NCBI GenBank assembly: GCA_937858705.1
Contig: CALLZM010000029.1
Coordinates: 1-44,024 of the forward strand
Source of the DNA: an uncultured Candidatus Saccharibacteria bacterium
GTDB lineage: Bacteria > Patescibacteriota > Saccharimonadia > Saccharimonadales > Saccharimonadaceae
Length of the DNA stretch: 44,024 nucleotides
Reading direction: 5' to 3'
The notes beneath the pieces are model-generated. The model saw nothing but the letters and a program-made list of their open reading frames with translations. It searched no databases and was not told the origin of the DNA. Shown piece after piece: positions 26,731 through 35,488 of this stretch (position 1 is the stretch's first letter; every line of letters starts with the position of its first letter). The translations under genes were made by a program, and so were the position numbers.

Positions 26731-27168
26731 CTACAGCCGAATACGAGCATACAACGGCCACCGTACATGCACGAGCAATCTATGGCCTTTGCCATCGGTT
26801 TTAATGAGGTGGGTATGCTGATGAACAACACTTTTCGCGCTCGATCCAGGTGCTCGAGCGTACACATTGTATCCTTTACTCTCGTGCTCCTCGATAATAG
26901 ACATGTACTCTACTGCCGCTTCAGGGCTCAGCTTGCCCAGGCGATCGGTATGTTGTTTGGGTACAATCATCAAATGATCGACAACACCCTGCCCATCCCA
27001 AAACGAATAGGGTGTTCGGTTGCGAATAACCCTAAAATGCTCGCCTTCTCTTACAAACTGAGGGTTGTCCGTTGTCATGATACAAAAAGTACAGTCATCG
27101 CGCGCGTTATCAAAGCGACGCAATTTGTTATAAGCTCGTCGTTCTTTCCTCGTGTGGGCTGGAATCAT
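26731..27168 (-). CDS. HIT family protein (nucleotide hydrolase)
   Basis: A 145-aa histidine-triad protein. Zinc-site C26-x2-C29 is followed by DHLMIVPKQH and the triad H116-Q-H118-T-H120 in VVHQHTHLI. HIT enzymes cleave AMP-lysine or dinucleoside polyphosphates, and the exact substrate is not readable here. It is unlike the longer HIT protein at 2404 in overall length but shares the Cys pair and triad layout. A TATACT box (27178-27183) ends nine bases before the ATG, so the leader is two to three bases at most. Confidence 0.88.
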   Translation of the reverse strand: MIPAHTRKERRAYNKLRRFDNARDDCTFCIMTTDNPQFVREGEHFRVIRNRTPYSFWDGQGVVDHLMIVPKQHTDRLGKLSPEAAVEYMSIIEEHESKGYNVYARAPGSSAKSVVHQHTHLIKTDGKGHRLLVHVRWPLYARIRL

Positions 27169-27177
27169 ATCTCATAC

Positions 27178-27183
27178 AGTATA
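27178..27183 (-). promoter_or_regulatory. -10 box of the 26731 HIT gene
   Basis: TATACT on the minus strand, nine bases before the ATG at 27168. This is slightly further than at the other leaderless genes. Confidence 0.5.
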
Positions 27184-27217
27184 CCAGAATCAGCAAGCGC
27201 AAGTCTACGGAAAATGA

Positions 27218-27223
27218 TACAAT
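27218..27223 (+). promoter_or_regulatory. Extended -10 box of malic enzyme (leaderless)
   Basis: TGATACAAT, with the -10 ending seven bases before the ATG at 27231. Confidence 0.7.
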
Positions 27224-27230
27224 ATACAGT

Positions 27231-28364
27231 ATGAATTATGATGAATTAGCACTACAACTTCACGAACAATATAAAGGCAAGATAACTACTCGTTTGCGCG
27301 ATGAATCGACGCTAGATCGCACAAAACTAAGTGCCTACTACACACCAGGCGTTGCTAAAGTGAGCCAGGTTATCGCTGCCGATCCAAAATTATTACCAAA
27401 GTACACCTGGACAAACAATCTCGTTGCCGTCATTTCCGATGGTTCTGCCGTCTTAGGTCTCGGAAATATTGGACCAGAAGGCGCCATGCCAGTCATGGAA
27501 GGTAAAGCACTATTGTTCAAGCATTTCGCCGATATAGATAGCGTGCCAATTGTACTGGATGTACACACTGAAGATGAAATCGTCGCAGCCGTCAAGGCTA
27601 TCGCCCCGAGCTTTGGCGCAATCAACCTCGAAGACATTGCTGCACCAATCTGCTTTGCCGTCGAAGAACGGTTAAAGGCCGAGCTGGACATACCAGTTTT
27701 CCATGACGATCAACACGGCACCGCAGTAGTAACGCTCGCCGGCATTATCAATGCTATGAAAGTTACTGGCAAAACACTGAGTGAATGCAACATAGTCACC
27801 ATCGGCGCAGGTGCTGCCGGTACGGCTATTATGAAATTACTTCACCGCTATGGTGTTGGCTCCATTGTTGCCGTTGATTCAAAAGGAATTATCGGCGATT
27901 CACGCGACGATCTAAACGACGAGAAAAGAGCACTCCTGCCATATCTGGATGCGTCGCAAAGCGGTAGCCTTGAAGACGCTATCGCCAGCGCAGATATCTT
28001 CATTGGCGTATCGAAGCCTGGATTGCTAACCACTGAAATGGTCCATACAATGGCCCCAGATCCAATCATCTTTGCACTCTCCAATCCAACACCAGAAATT
28101 ATGCCCGATATCGCCCGCGAAGCTGGTGCAGCCGTTATCGCCACCGGCCGTAGTGATTTCCCGAACCAAGTCAATAACGCCATCGCCTTCCCTGGCATTT
28201 TCCGGGGTGCACTCGACAATGGTGTCACAAAAATTACCGATGACCACAAAATTGCCGCAGCAGAAGTCATCGCGAGCCTCGTCGAACACCCAACTGCCGA
28301 CGAAATCATCCCAAGCGTCTTCGACGAACGACTCGTGCCAGAAATTGCCAAAGTTATCGTGTAA
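27231..28364 (+). CDS. NAD(P)-dependent malic enzyme
   Basis: Oxidative decarboxylation of malate to pyruvate and CO2 with reduction of NAD(P). The 377-aa length fits the short bacterial form without the C-terminal phosphotransacetylase-like domain. Visible motifs are AYYTPGVAKV, SDGSAVLGLGNIGPEGAMPVMEGKA, NLEDIAAPICF, FHDDQHGTA and the Rossmann loop IGAGAAGTA. Cofactor preference cannot be decided by eye. The 3' end overlaps the FHA-PP2C gene by 11 bp in convergent orientation. Confidence 0.93.
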   Translation: MNYDELALQLHEQYKGKITTRLRDESTLDRTKLSAYYTPGVAKVSQVIAADPKLLPKYTWTNNLVAVISDGSAVLGLGNIGPEGAMPVMEGKALLFKHFADIDSVPIVLDVHTEDEIVAAVKAIAPSFGAINLEDIAAPICFAVEERLKAELDIPVFHDDQHGTAVVTLAGIINAMKVTGKTLSECNIVTIGAGAAGTAIMKLLHRYGVGSIVAVDSKGIIGDSRDDLNDEKRALLPYLDASQSGSLEDAIASADIFIGVSKPGLLTTEMVHTMAPDPIIFALSNPTPEIMPDIAREAGAAVIATGRSDFPNQVNNAIAFPGIFRGALDNGVTKITDDHKIAAAEVIASLVEHPTADEIIPSVFDERLVPEIAKVIV

Positions 28365-29517
28365 TGTCGACAACCAGTGCTGTTCGATCGTCGTTTTTCA
28401 GCGCATTCTCTACCAGAGCCATTGCAGCAGCACCAGGATCATCATGGGTCATAAGTAATTGTTTTAAGGTCTCGGGCTTCATTGCATCGTGCTCGAAATC
28501 GCCTGTCACACCATCGGTCACCAATAGCAACCGATCACCAGGCTTCGCCGCAAAACTGCCCGTTTGAGCTACGGGATTATTATCATACCCGAGGCAATTA
28601 GTGATCTCATTACCCTTTCCTTCATCTGCAGTAACTAGCTTCAGAGTATTCTTACGCAACAAGTACAACCGAGAGTCGCCAACCGAAGCCCATACACAAG
28701 TAGCCACATTGCCTTGCTCGACGATACGACATACCGTAGCAGTAGTTTGCCCAGGGTCTGACTCATGCCACATCAACTTCGATGCTCTATTCAGGCTATC
28801 TATCAACCACTGCTTGGCAGCACTTGGTGAAGCGGTACGAAAAGTATGTCCCCTATTCATCATGGCAGCAGCCTGAAGATGCTTTTGAGCATACTCAGCC
28901 GCAGCAGCACCGCCTGCGCTTCCGCCCACGCCATCAAATACACCAAAAAGTCCACGATCTTTAGATTCAAGATATCTATCTTCACTATGACGAACCTCGC
29001 GTTCAGCAGCTCCACTGGAAATAACTATGCGCTCATGATCATTGATTTCACTCATAGGCAATTCCATCTGCATGCCTCCAGCAACCAAGGTACCGTTTAG
29101 TGAATTATTGTCAGTTACAAATAAGCCGTTCTCCCGCTTCCACACACTTGCATGGTGCCTTGAGACTCTCATATCTGGCAAGACAATATCATTTTCCTCA
29201 TTTCTTCCAATAGTAATGAAGTTCCTGCTTCGATCCAAGACTCTACCCTTAACATTTGGCGCGCCAACAAATAGTCGATCGCCACCCAGAAATGGAGAAA
29301 AACCGTGAAAGATATCAAGCTGAGAATTAGCCATCTCAAGAGTAGCCAACCAAGCAGCTCTTTTCCCTATCTCCGGAGGTAAGCCGATTGTTTTTGGTTC
29401 TTGGTCAAGAGGAATAGCACCTTCAAAATCAACGAAAAGCCCTCTATCACTACTCGCCTGCCGTCGAGCACCTTCTACTTCGAGGCCATATGCGGTAGTG
29501 TATAATCGATCACTCAT
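28354..29517 (-). CDS. FHA domain-PP2C serine/threonine phosphatase fusion
   Basis: A signalling protein of 387 aa. A short N-terminal region of unknown function leads to an FHA domain (about 95-165: FITIGRNEENDIVLPD, VSRHHA, NSLNGT), which binds phosphothreonine. A PP2C domain fills the rest: RGLFGVFDGVGGSAGG, VWASVGDSRLYLL, LLLVTDGVTGDF and DDRTALVVDI supply the metal-binding aspartates. No transmembrane segment is seen. No partner kinase is in the window. The frame starts nine codons earlier, but TATAAT lies six bases before the ATG at 29517. Confidence 0.92.
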   Translation of the reverse strand: MSDRLYTTAYGLEVEGARRQASSDRGLFVDFEGAIPLDQEPKTIGLPPEIGKRAAWLATLEMANSQLDIFHGFSPFLGGDRLFVGAPNVKGRVLDRSRNFITIGRNEENDIVLPDMRVSRHHASVWKRENGLFVTDNNSLNGTLVAGGMQMELPMSEINDHERIVISSGAAEREVRHSEDRYLESKDRGLFGVFDGVGGSAGGAAAAEYAQKHLQAAAMMNRGHTFRTASPSAAKQWLIDSLNRASKLMWHESDPGQTTATVCRIVEQGNVATCVWASVGDSRLYLLRKNTLKLVTADEGKGNEITNCLGYDNNPVAQTGSFAAKPGDRLLLVTDGVTGDFEHDAMKPETLKQLLMTHDDPGAAAMALVENALKNDDRTALVVDITR

Positions 29518-29523
29518 CTTTTC

Positions 29524-29529
29524 ATTATA
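29524..29529 (-). promoter_or_regulatory. Extended -10 box of the FHA-PP2C gene (leaderless)
   Basis: The minus strand reads TGCTATAAT, ending six bases before the ATG at 29517. Confidence 0.75.
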
Positions 29530-29542
29530 GCACACATCGTAC

Positions 29543-29568
29543 AAAAAGTCAACAAGTACCTCTGTTGA
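29543..29568 (-). terminator. Terminator of the pilB-like gene
   Basis: TCAACA and TGTTGA pair around an 8-nt loop on the minus strand, followed by CTTTTT. It lies just past the stop codon at 29572. Confidence 0.7.
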
Positions 29569-29571
29569 GAG

Positions 29572-31197
29572 CTAGATGACTCGGCCTACTTCCTCGAGCG
29601 TTGTTTCACCTCTCAGAGCCGCCAAAACACCAGCCTGCTCTAGCGTCACCATACCTTGCTGCCTGGCAACTTTTTCTATTGTCTCGGTATGTATATCAGC
29701 GACATCACCGCGAATAAACTTTTGTATCTCTTCGTCGACCACCATTTGCTCCATGATAACCAGGCGGCCTTTATATCCAAACGGTGCATCATCCGTCGAG
29801 ACAGGACGATACAGCTGAAAATCATCCAGATCTGGCTTATCTTCATGCGAATCTGGCAACGATTCGAGCACTTTCCGTACATAGTTTTTGGTCGCTTCAT
29901 CTGGTGTATACGCCTCTTTGCTATGCTCGACAAGTCGCCGCACCAGCCGCTGAGCAACGATGAGACGGATAGCCGAACTAAAAATGGGGTTTACGCCTAT
30001 CATATCAATCATTCGGCTAAATGCCGCCGAAGTCGAGTTGGCATGGAAGCTGCTCAAAACCAAATGCCCAGTAATGGATGCCTGTATGGCTGTCCTCGCT
30101 GTATCCTTATCGCGAATCTCACCCACCATCACTACATCGGGGTCAAGGCGCAAAACACTGCGCAAAGCATCGCCAAAGCTCTTGCCATCGGTGGTATCTA
30201 TCGGTATCTGAGATATGCCGCTCAAGCCGTACTCGATCGGGTCTTCGAGCGTAATAATCTTTTTATCGGAGGTGTTCAGAGCGTTCAGCATGCTATATAG
30301 AGTAGTTGATTTACCGCTCCCCGTTGGTCCAACCATCAGCGCCAAGCCCCTCGGATGGCTAATGATAGCATCTATTTCAGCTCGCTGCCGCATAGGAATA
30401 CCAAGCAAATCCAGCTGCAACAGCGATTCATCAAAGTTGAACAATCGCAACACAGCGTCTTGCCCATACATTGTTGGCACCGTTTCCACGCGTAAATTTA
30501 AGAGATGTGTACCATTTTCAGTAGTAATATCTTGCTGGATATGCCCTGATTGCGGCTCATTCGATGCACTCGAAATATTCGCCCGCCTTGCCAGTTCGCC
30601 CATCAGCACCCGGTATCGCTCTTTGCTAAGAGAAGCGACGGCATGCAAAGCACCATCAACTCGCATTCTCACTCGTATATCATGCCGTTGATTTTCAATA
30701 TGAATATCGCTTGCACCAAGCCTGTCTGCTTGCGTAATCAGAAAGTCAAACACTGCCTCGGTACCAACTGTCTCCAGCGTCTGACTCACTTTGGCGAGCG
30801 TGTCACTATCACCCTCTTTCGCTATCTGTATATCATCATACACGACTTGGCGAGGAGGATCATATCGTCGAAGCAACACTTTGTACCCACTTTGGCTAAT
30901 AAGGTGAAACGCTGTCTGCTTGCCTTCTTCGCTGTATTCCTGCGTGATCTTCTCAATGATTGTACTCGGTGTTTGGGTAGTGATACCAAACTGTGTCGCT
31001 CGTTCCTTATCGCCAGCTGCCAGCGGTACCATTTTGTTCTGGTACATATCCTGAATAGACAGTACATCTTTCGCGAGGTCCAAATCTTGCTCAAATTCTC
31101 GCGTGTCTAAATAGCCAAGACCGATGATGTTTGCCCGCCTACGGGTGCTATCTTCGTCGTATTCACGCCGTTGCTGTTGTATTTTTGCTTCATCCAT
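29572..31197 (-). CDS. Type IV pilus / type II secretion ATPase (PilB/GspE family)
   Basis: Cytoplasmic hexameric ATPase for pilus assembly or secretion, 541 aa from the ATG at 31197. It has an N-terminal domain, then a core with DIHIENQRHDIRVRMRVDG, Walker A GPTGSGKST, the Asp box ITLEDPIEY, Walker B DVVMVGEIRD and the His box ITGHLVLSSFHAN. The four-Cys zinc motif seen in many PilB proteins is not present. It stands alone, with no other pilus gene in the window. The frame extends 36 codons upstream, but the extension lies upstream of the -10 box and reads through the intergenic promoter region. Confidence 0.92.
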   Translation of the reverse strand: MDEAKIQQQRREYDEDSTRRRANIIGLGYLDTREFEQDLDLAKDVLSIQDMYQNKMVPLAAGDKERATQFGITTQTPSTIIEKITQEYSEEGKQTAFHLISQSGYKVLLRRYDPPRQVVYDDIQIAKEGDSDTLAKVSQTLETVGTEAVFDFLITQADRLGASDIHIENQRHDIRVRMRVDGALHAVASLSKERYRVLMGELARRANISSASNEPQSGHIQQDITTENGTHLLNLRVETVPTMYGQDAVLRLFNFDESLLQLDLLGIPMRQRAEIDAIISHPRGLALMVGPTGSGKSTTLYSMLNALNTSDKKIITLEDPIEYGLSGISQIPIDTTDGKSFGDALRSVLRLDPDVVMVGEIRDKDTARTAIQASITGHLVLSSFHANSTSAAFSRMIDMIGVNPIFSSAIRLIVAQRLVRRLVEHSKEAYTPDEATKNYVRKVLESLPDSHEDKPDLDDFQLYRPVSTDDAPFGYKGRLVIMEQMVVDEEIQKFIRGDVADIHTETIEKVARQQGMVTLEQAGVLAALRGETTLEEVGRVI

Positions 31198-31204
31198 TAG
31201 ACTT

Positions 31205-31210
31205 ATTGTA
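31205..31210 (-). promoter_or_regulatory. Extended -10 box of the pilB-like gene (leaderless)
   Basis: The minus strand reads TGCTACAAT, ending seven bases before the ATG at 31197. Confidence 0.72.
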
Positions 31211-31248
31211 GCAAATAACATAAGCAGATTATAGAGGAAAATCTGTAG

Positions 31249-31254
31249 TACAAT
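31249..31254 (+). promoter_or_regulatory. -10 box of the TrmH-family gene (leaderless)
   Basis: TACAAT ends six bases before the ATG at 31261. Confidence 0.7.
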
Positions 31255-31260
31255 GAGTAC

Positions 31261-31752
31261 ATGCCGCGAATCACTCTCGTTCTTCACAATATCCGTTCGA
31301 CTCACAATGTCGGGGCGATATTTCGTACCGCCGAAGGGTTTGGCGTAGAAGAAATTATCCTTAGCGGCTACACCCCCTACCCCAGTTTAGGTAAACTTGA
31401 TACGCGCCTCCCTCACATTGCCGAAAAATTAACTCAACAAATACATAAAACTGCACTTGGCGCAGAAACTATAGTGCCGTTTCGATTCTTCGCTGAGTTT
31501 GATGATTGGCAAAAAAACACTGAGATACCACTCATCGCCCTCGAGCAATCACCGAAAAGCACTCTCCTATCGGACTATCAACCACCCGAAACCTTCGCGC
31601 TACTACTGGGCGAAGAAGTAGCTGGCATCGCAACCGACATTCTCACCGCGTGCGACGATATCGTCGAAATACCCATGCAAGGACAAAAAGAATCATTCAA
31701 TGTGAGCGTTGCGTGCGGTATAGCACTCTATGCACTGACGACTACTTTATAA
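31261..31752 (+). CDS. TrmH/SpoU family RNA 2'-O-methyltransferase
   Basis: A 163-aa SPOUT methyltransferase. Motif 1 is NIRSTHNVGAIFRTAEGFGV, motif 2 LLGEEVAGI and motif 3 IPMQGQKESFNVSVACGI, the trefoil-knot SAM site. It lacks the N-terminal L30e-like domain of RlmB, so it resembles TrmL-like short members. Target RNA cannot be assigned. The 3' end overlaps dnaE by 11 bp tail-to-tail. Confidence 0.9.
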   Translation: MPRITLVLHNIRSTHNVGAIFRTAEGFGVEEIILSGYTPYPSLGKLDTRLPHIAEKLTQQIHKTALGAETIVPFRFFAEFDDWQKNTEIPLIALEQSPKSTLLSDYQPPETFALLLGEEVAGIATDILTACDDIVEIPMQGQKESFNVSVACGIALYALTTTL

Positions 31753-34700
31753 CCACCGCGTCTTTGCCAAGAAGTGCCACCAATTGCGACTCCAAACCAT
31801 TCGATAGTCCAATCTTAAATGGCATGCGCAGTGCTTTTTTGTCGCCGCCAACCACCAATATCACTTCATCGCTCCCCGGATAATCACTACAAGTCGATTT
31901 GATATTCAATAATACCTGCGTGTCCTCCGGATTTTCCACGCGTAAGTACAAAGTTTGCGGCTGGGGCTTCTCAAATACGGGAGGCGGAGAAGCCGTTACG
32001 CTCTTTGCAGAAACAGAAACGGTAGTCGCTTTTGGTTTCGATGCGCTCGCACTTGCTGGCACCTTACGGCGGTACGGCGCGCGGCTTGTTGGTGCTTTCA
32101 TATTTTCGCCCGTACTTTCGTAGCTCATCAGCTCTTTATCGGTGATGATATTGATTTCATCGGCAATGATTTTCGCTTCATCGAGCATATTGCCGTCACG
32201 ATCACGGGCGTTTACCTTGCCTGTCACTTTTATAATTGCGTCTTGCACTAGTTTATCTGCGAGTTGGTCGTACAGATTCGGAAATACAATCACTTCGCCT
32301 TCGGCCATTTTATCTTCTATACCGACAAATGCCATTTTTTTACCATTTTTCGTCACAATTGTCCGCACTGTGCTGATGATACCCCCAACAGTCACAGATT
32401 GCCCATCTATCTCTTTCGTCACCTGAGTGAGCGGAATAGTCTGCTCGCGGAAGAATGATTCATAATTATCGAGAGGATGCGCTGAAATATAGAGCCCCAA
32501 AAGCTCTCGCTCCCACATAAGCGTCTCTTTTTCGCTATGACGAGTCGGTGCTGAACGAAGTTCTATTGTCTGACGAACCGACGAATCATCCTCGAGCGCA
32601 CCAAACAAATCTGCCTGCGAACTCAATCGTTCTTTCTGTATTTTCGAACCAAACGCCAAGATATCTTCAACATTGAACAATATATCCGACCGATCACCCA
32701 TTTCGTCAAACGCGCCGCCTTTTACGAGCGATTCCCAGGTTTTCTTGTTCACTTTGTTGGTAGAAACTCGAGTCACAAAATCTTCGATACCTTTAAACGG
32801 CGCTTCTTCTCTTGCTCGAAGAATTTCTTCAACCGCCGCCGTCCCCACGCCTTTTATGGCCGCCAGGCCAAATCGAACTTCATTGTTTCCTGGCACCACC
32901 GCAAATTCAACGAACGATTCATTGATATCCGGACTCAGTACTGAGATACCCATATGCTGACATTCTGCTATTTCAATCGCCAAACGGTCTGTATCATCAC
33001 GATCACTTGTCATGAGAGCTGCCATAAATGCATCGGGATAATGCGCCTTGAGGTACGCCGTCCAATAGGCAATCAAACCATAACATGCCGCGTGACTCTT
33101 GTTGAAACAATAATTCGCAAACTCTTCCAGCTGATCCCAAAATGTTTCGGCTATTTCTTTCGTTGCACCACCGACTTTTACTGCACCTTCAACAAACTCT
33201 GGTTTCACTTTTTGCATAAGGTCGATTTTTTTCTTGCCCACTGCTTTTCGTAGAGTATCCGCTTGCCCGCCAGTAAACCCGCACCATTCTTTCGAAATCT
33301 GCATAAATTGCTCCTGATACACCAAGATGCCGTAGGTGTTTTTGAGCGAATTTTCCATGCCAGAGTGCAAATAGGTGATGGGCTCTTCTCCATGTTTTCG
33401 TTTAATGAAGCTATCGATGAACTGCATTGGACCCGGACGATATAATGCCACCATAGCGATAATATCTTCAAATACGCTCGGCTTTAGTTCGCGCAAATAG
33501 CGTTTCATACCAGCCGACTCAAGCTGGAATACGCCAGTAGTATCACCTCGCTGAAATAGCTCGTATGTTTTTTCGTCATCCAGTGGTAGCGTCGATAGAT
33601 CTATATCGGTCTTATATACTTTACGAACAATGCGCAATGCATTATTGATAATTGACAAGTTCGAAAGCCCCAAAAAATCCATCTTAAGCAGCCCTAGCTC
33701 TTCGACTGGCCCCATAGGATACTGCGTTGCCACTACACCCTTTTGTGCCATTTCAAGCGGCACAAACTTTACAAGATCATCGGGAGCAATCACCACGCCT
33801 GCCGCATGCACACCATGTGAGCGAATAGTTCCTTCAAGAGTAATAGCATAATCGAACACCGTCTTTGCGGTCGGATTATTTTCATATTCCCGCTTCAGGT
33901 CGGGGTCTTCCGCAACTGAGACTTTTAGCGGGATATGGCGGCCCTGAACTGGAGGCGGAATCAGTTTTGCCATGCGGTCGGCATCACCATACGGTACTTC
34001 CAGAACGCGCGCTACATCTCGCACCGCACCACGCGCTGCCATCGTACCAAAAGTACAAATATTCGCCACCCTATCATAGCCGTATTTCTTCGCACAATAC
34101 TCAATCACCTCATTGCGTCTTGTATCCTGAATGTCAATATCGATATCGGGCATAGAGATACGATCGGGGTTGAGAAATCGCTCAAACAGCAGATCGTACT
34201 TGAGCGGGTCGAGATCGGTGATGTTGAGCGCAAACGCAATGATTGATCCTGCTGCCGAACCACGGCCAGGACCGAAAATAATACCTTCATTTTTACCCCA
34301 GTTTATAAAATCTTGGACAATCAGAAAGTAGCCGTTATAGCCCATTTTATCGAGGACCGCAAACTCCATATCTAGCCGCTCAATATGTTCAGGCAGCAAC
34401 TTGCTTCGAATCTCATCGTTACTCAGTGTTTCCGCCTCATCAATAGGAAACGACAAATAGCGATGCGCCATACCCCTATATACTAGTGTATCGAGAAATT
34501 CTTTCTCTGATTCACCATTTGGTGTCGGAAACTTCGGAATGAGAATCCCGCCCAGTTCAATATCAATGTCACAGCGATCGGCAATTTCTTTCGTATTACT
34601 CACCGTATCGGGGTGCTCGGTCGCCCAGCGCGCAATCACATCCTTCGGGTCGGTCACATGCAAATGAAAATCGGTCAGCGACATGCGCTTTTCATCAGAC

Positions 34701-35434
34701 ATAAATGCACCCGTTCCGACACACAGCAAGATTTCATGCGATTGTTGATCGTCGGCATTCACATAGTGAGCGTCACTACTCACAACTGTTTTGATGCCTA
34801 GCTCTTCCGACAGTTGAAAGATATAGTTATTTACCTTGTTTTGCAACTCATATTCTTGATGATCTTGAATTTCTAGATAATATCGGTCGCCAAATACCGA
34901 CTGGTACCAGCTCGCGACTTCTTTCGCTTTTTCATAATCGTCGTGCTGCAGTGGTTCGCTTACCTCACCGCCCAAACAAGCACTCAGCGCGATGATCCCT
35001 TCATTGTATTGCTCCAACAAAGCATGATCAATGCGCGGCTTATAGTAAAACCCTTCGAGGTTCGCTATAGTGCTAAGCCGCATGAGATTTTGATAGCCAG
35101 TGTTATTCATCGCCAGCAATATGAGGTGATAACGAGCTTTATCTTTACTAGGGTCGCGGTCGTGAATAGTCCGAGCCGCCACATAAGTTTCGATGCCAAT
35201 AATCGGCTTGATGCCCGCGTCTTTCGCGGCCTTATAAAATTCAATCGCACCGCTCAGCGTACCATGATCGGTGATAGCACACGCTTCCATACCCATTTCT
35301 TTGACATGATGCACAAGATCAGGAATTTTCGTCAAACCATCAAGAAGACTATGGTGAGTATGATTGTGTAAATGCACAAAATCGGACGGCTTCAAAGCCG
35401 CCACCGTAGCAGTGCTATCCCCCGTTGCTGTCAT
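31742..35434 (-). CDS. dnaE: DNA polymerase III alpha subunit DnaE
   Basis: Replicative polymerase, 1230 aa. The N-terminal PHP domain has HLHNHTHHSLLDG and ITDHGTLSGA. The polymerase active site is visible in GRGSAAGS and MPDIDIDIQDTRR. FNKSHAACYGLIAYWTAYLKA belongs to the finger region. Near the C-terminus lie a helix-hairpin-helix (GLAAIKGVGTAAVEEIL) and an OB fold (GGIISTVRTIVTKNGKKMAFV). A Pro/Ala/Ser-rich linker precedes the last domain. The open frame begins at an ATG at 35443, but this ATG overlaps the -10 box. The ATG at 35434 sits seven bases after that box and is preferred. Confidence 0.96.
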   Translation of the reverse strand: MTATGDSTATVAALKPSDFVHLHNHTHHSLLDGLTKIPDLVHHVKEMGMEACAITDHGTLSGAIEFYKAAKDAGIKPIIGIETYVAARTIHDRDPSKDKARYHLILLAMNNTGYQNLMRLSTIANLEGFYYKPRIDHALLEQYNEGIIALSACLGGEVSEPLQHDDYEKAKEVASWYQSVFGDRYYLEIQDHQEYELQNKVNNYIFQLSEELGIKTVVSSDAHYVNADDQQSHEILLCVGTGAFMSDEKRMSLTDFHLHVTDPKDVIARWATEHPDTVSNTKEIADRCDIDIELGGILIPKFPTPNGESEKEFLDTLVYRGMAHRYLSFPIDEAETLSNDEIRSKLLPEHIERLDMEFAVLDKMGYNGYFLIVQDFINWGKNEGIIFGPGRGSAAGSIIAFALNITDLDPLKYDLLFERFLNPDRISMPDIDIDIQDTRRNEVIEYCAKKYGYDRVANICTFGTMAARGAVRDVARVLEVPYGDADRMAKLIPPPVQGRHIPLKVSVAEDPDLKREYENNPTAKTVFDYAITLEGTIRSHGVHAAGVVIAPDDLVKFVPLEMAQKGVVATQYPMGPVEELGLLKMDFLGLSNLSIINNALRIVRKVYKTDIDLSTLPLDDEKTYELFQRGDTTGVFQLESAGMKRYLRELKPSVFEDIIAMVALYRPGPMQFIDSFIKRKHGEEPITYLHSGMENSLKNTYGILVYQEQFMQISKEWCGFTGGQADTLRKAVGKKKIDLMQKVKPEFVEGAVKVGGATKEIAETFWDQLEEFANYCFNKSHAACYGLIAYWTAYLKAHYPDAFMAALMTSDRDDTDRLAIEIAECQHMGISVLSPDINESFVEFAVVPGNNEVRFGLAAIKGVGTAAVEEILRAREEAPFKGIEDFVTRVSTNKVNKKTWESLVKGGAFDEMGDRSDILFNVEDILAFGSKIQKERLSSQADLFGALEDDSSVRQTIELRSAPTRHSEKETLMWERELLGLYISAHPLDNYESFFREQTIPLTQVTKEIDGQSVTVGGIISTVRTIVTKNGKKMAFVGIEDKMAEGEVIVFPNLYDQLADKLVQDAIIKVTGKVNARDRDGNMLDEAKIIADEINIITDKELMSYESTGENMKAPTSRAPYRRKVPASASASKPKATTVSVSAKSVTASPPPVFEKPQPQTLYLRVENPEDTQVLLNIKSTCSDYPGSDEVILVVGGDKKALRMPFKIGLSNGLESQLVALLGKDAVVIK

Positions 35435-35441
35435 TAGTTTC

Positions 35442-35447
35442 ATTATA
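35442..35447 (-). promoter_or_regulatory. Extended -10 box of dnaE (leaderless)
   Basis: The minus strand reads TGCTATAAT, ending seven bases before the ATG at 35434 and overlapping the upstream ATG at 35443. Confidence 0.75.
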
Positions 35448-35467
35448 GCATCGACGGGGCAGGCAGC

Positions 35468-35488
35468 AAAATGAGTTTACTTCATTTT
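35468..35488. terminator. Possible terminator of the 35488 gene
   Basis: AAAATGA and TCATTTT form a 7-bp stem around a 7-nt loop at the stop codon of the minus-strand gene. There is no separate T run, so it is a weak candidate. Confidence 0.4.

Noticed and set aside
31198-31305. N-terminal extension of the pilB-like frame by 36 codons
   Set aside because: It runs through the intergenic promoter region and upstream of the -10 box, and the added residues are not family-like.
35435-35443. ATG at 35443 as the dnaE start
   Set aside because: It overlaps the TATAAT box. The ATG at 35434 fits the 7-nt spacing seen elsewhere.
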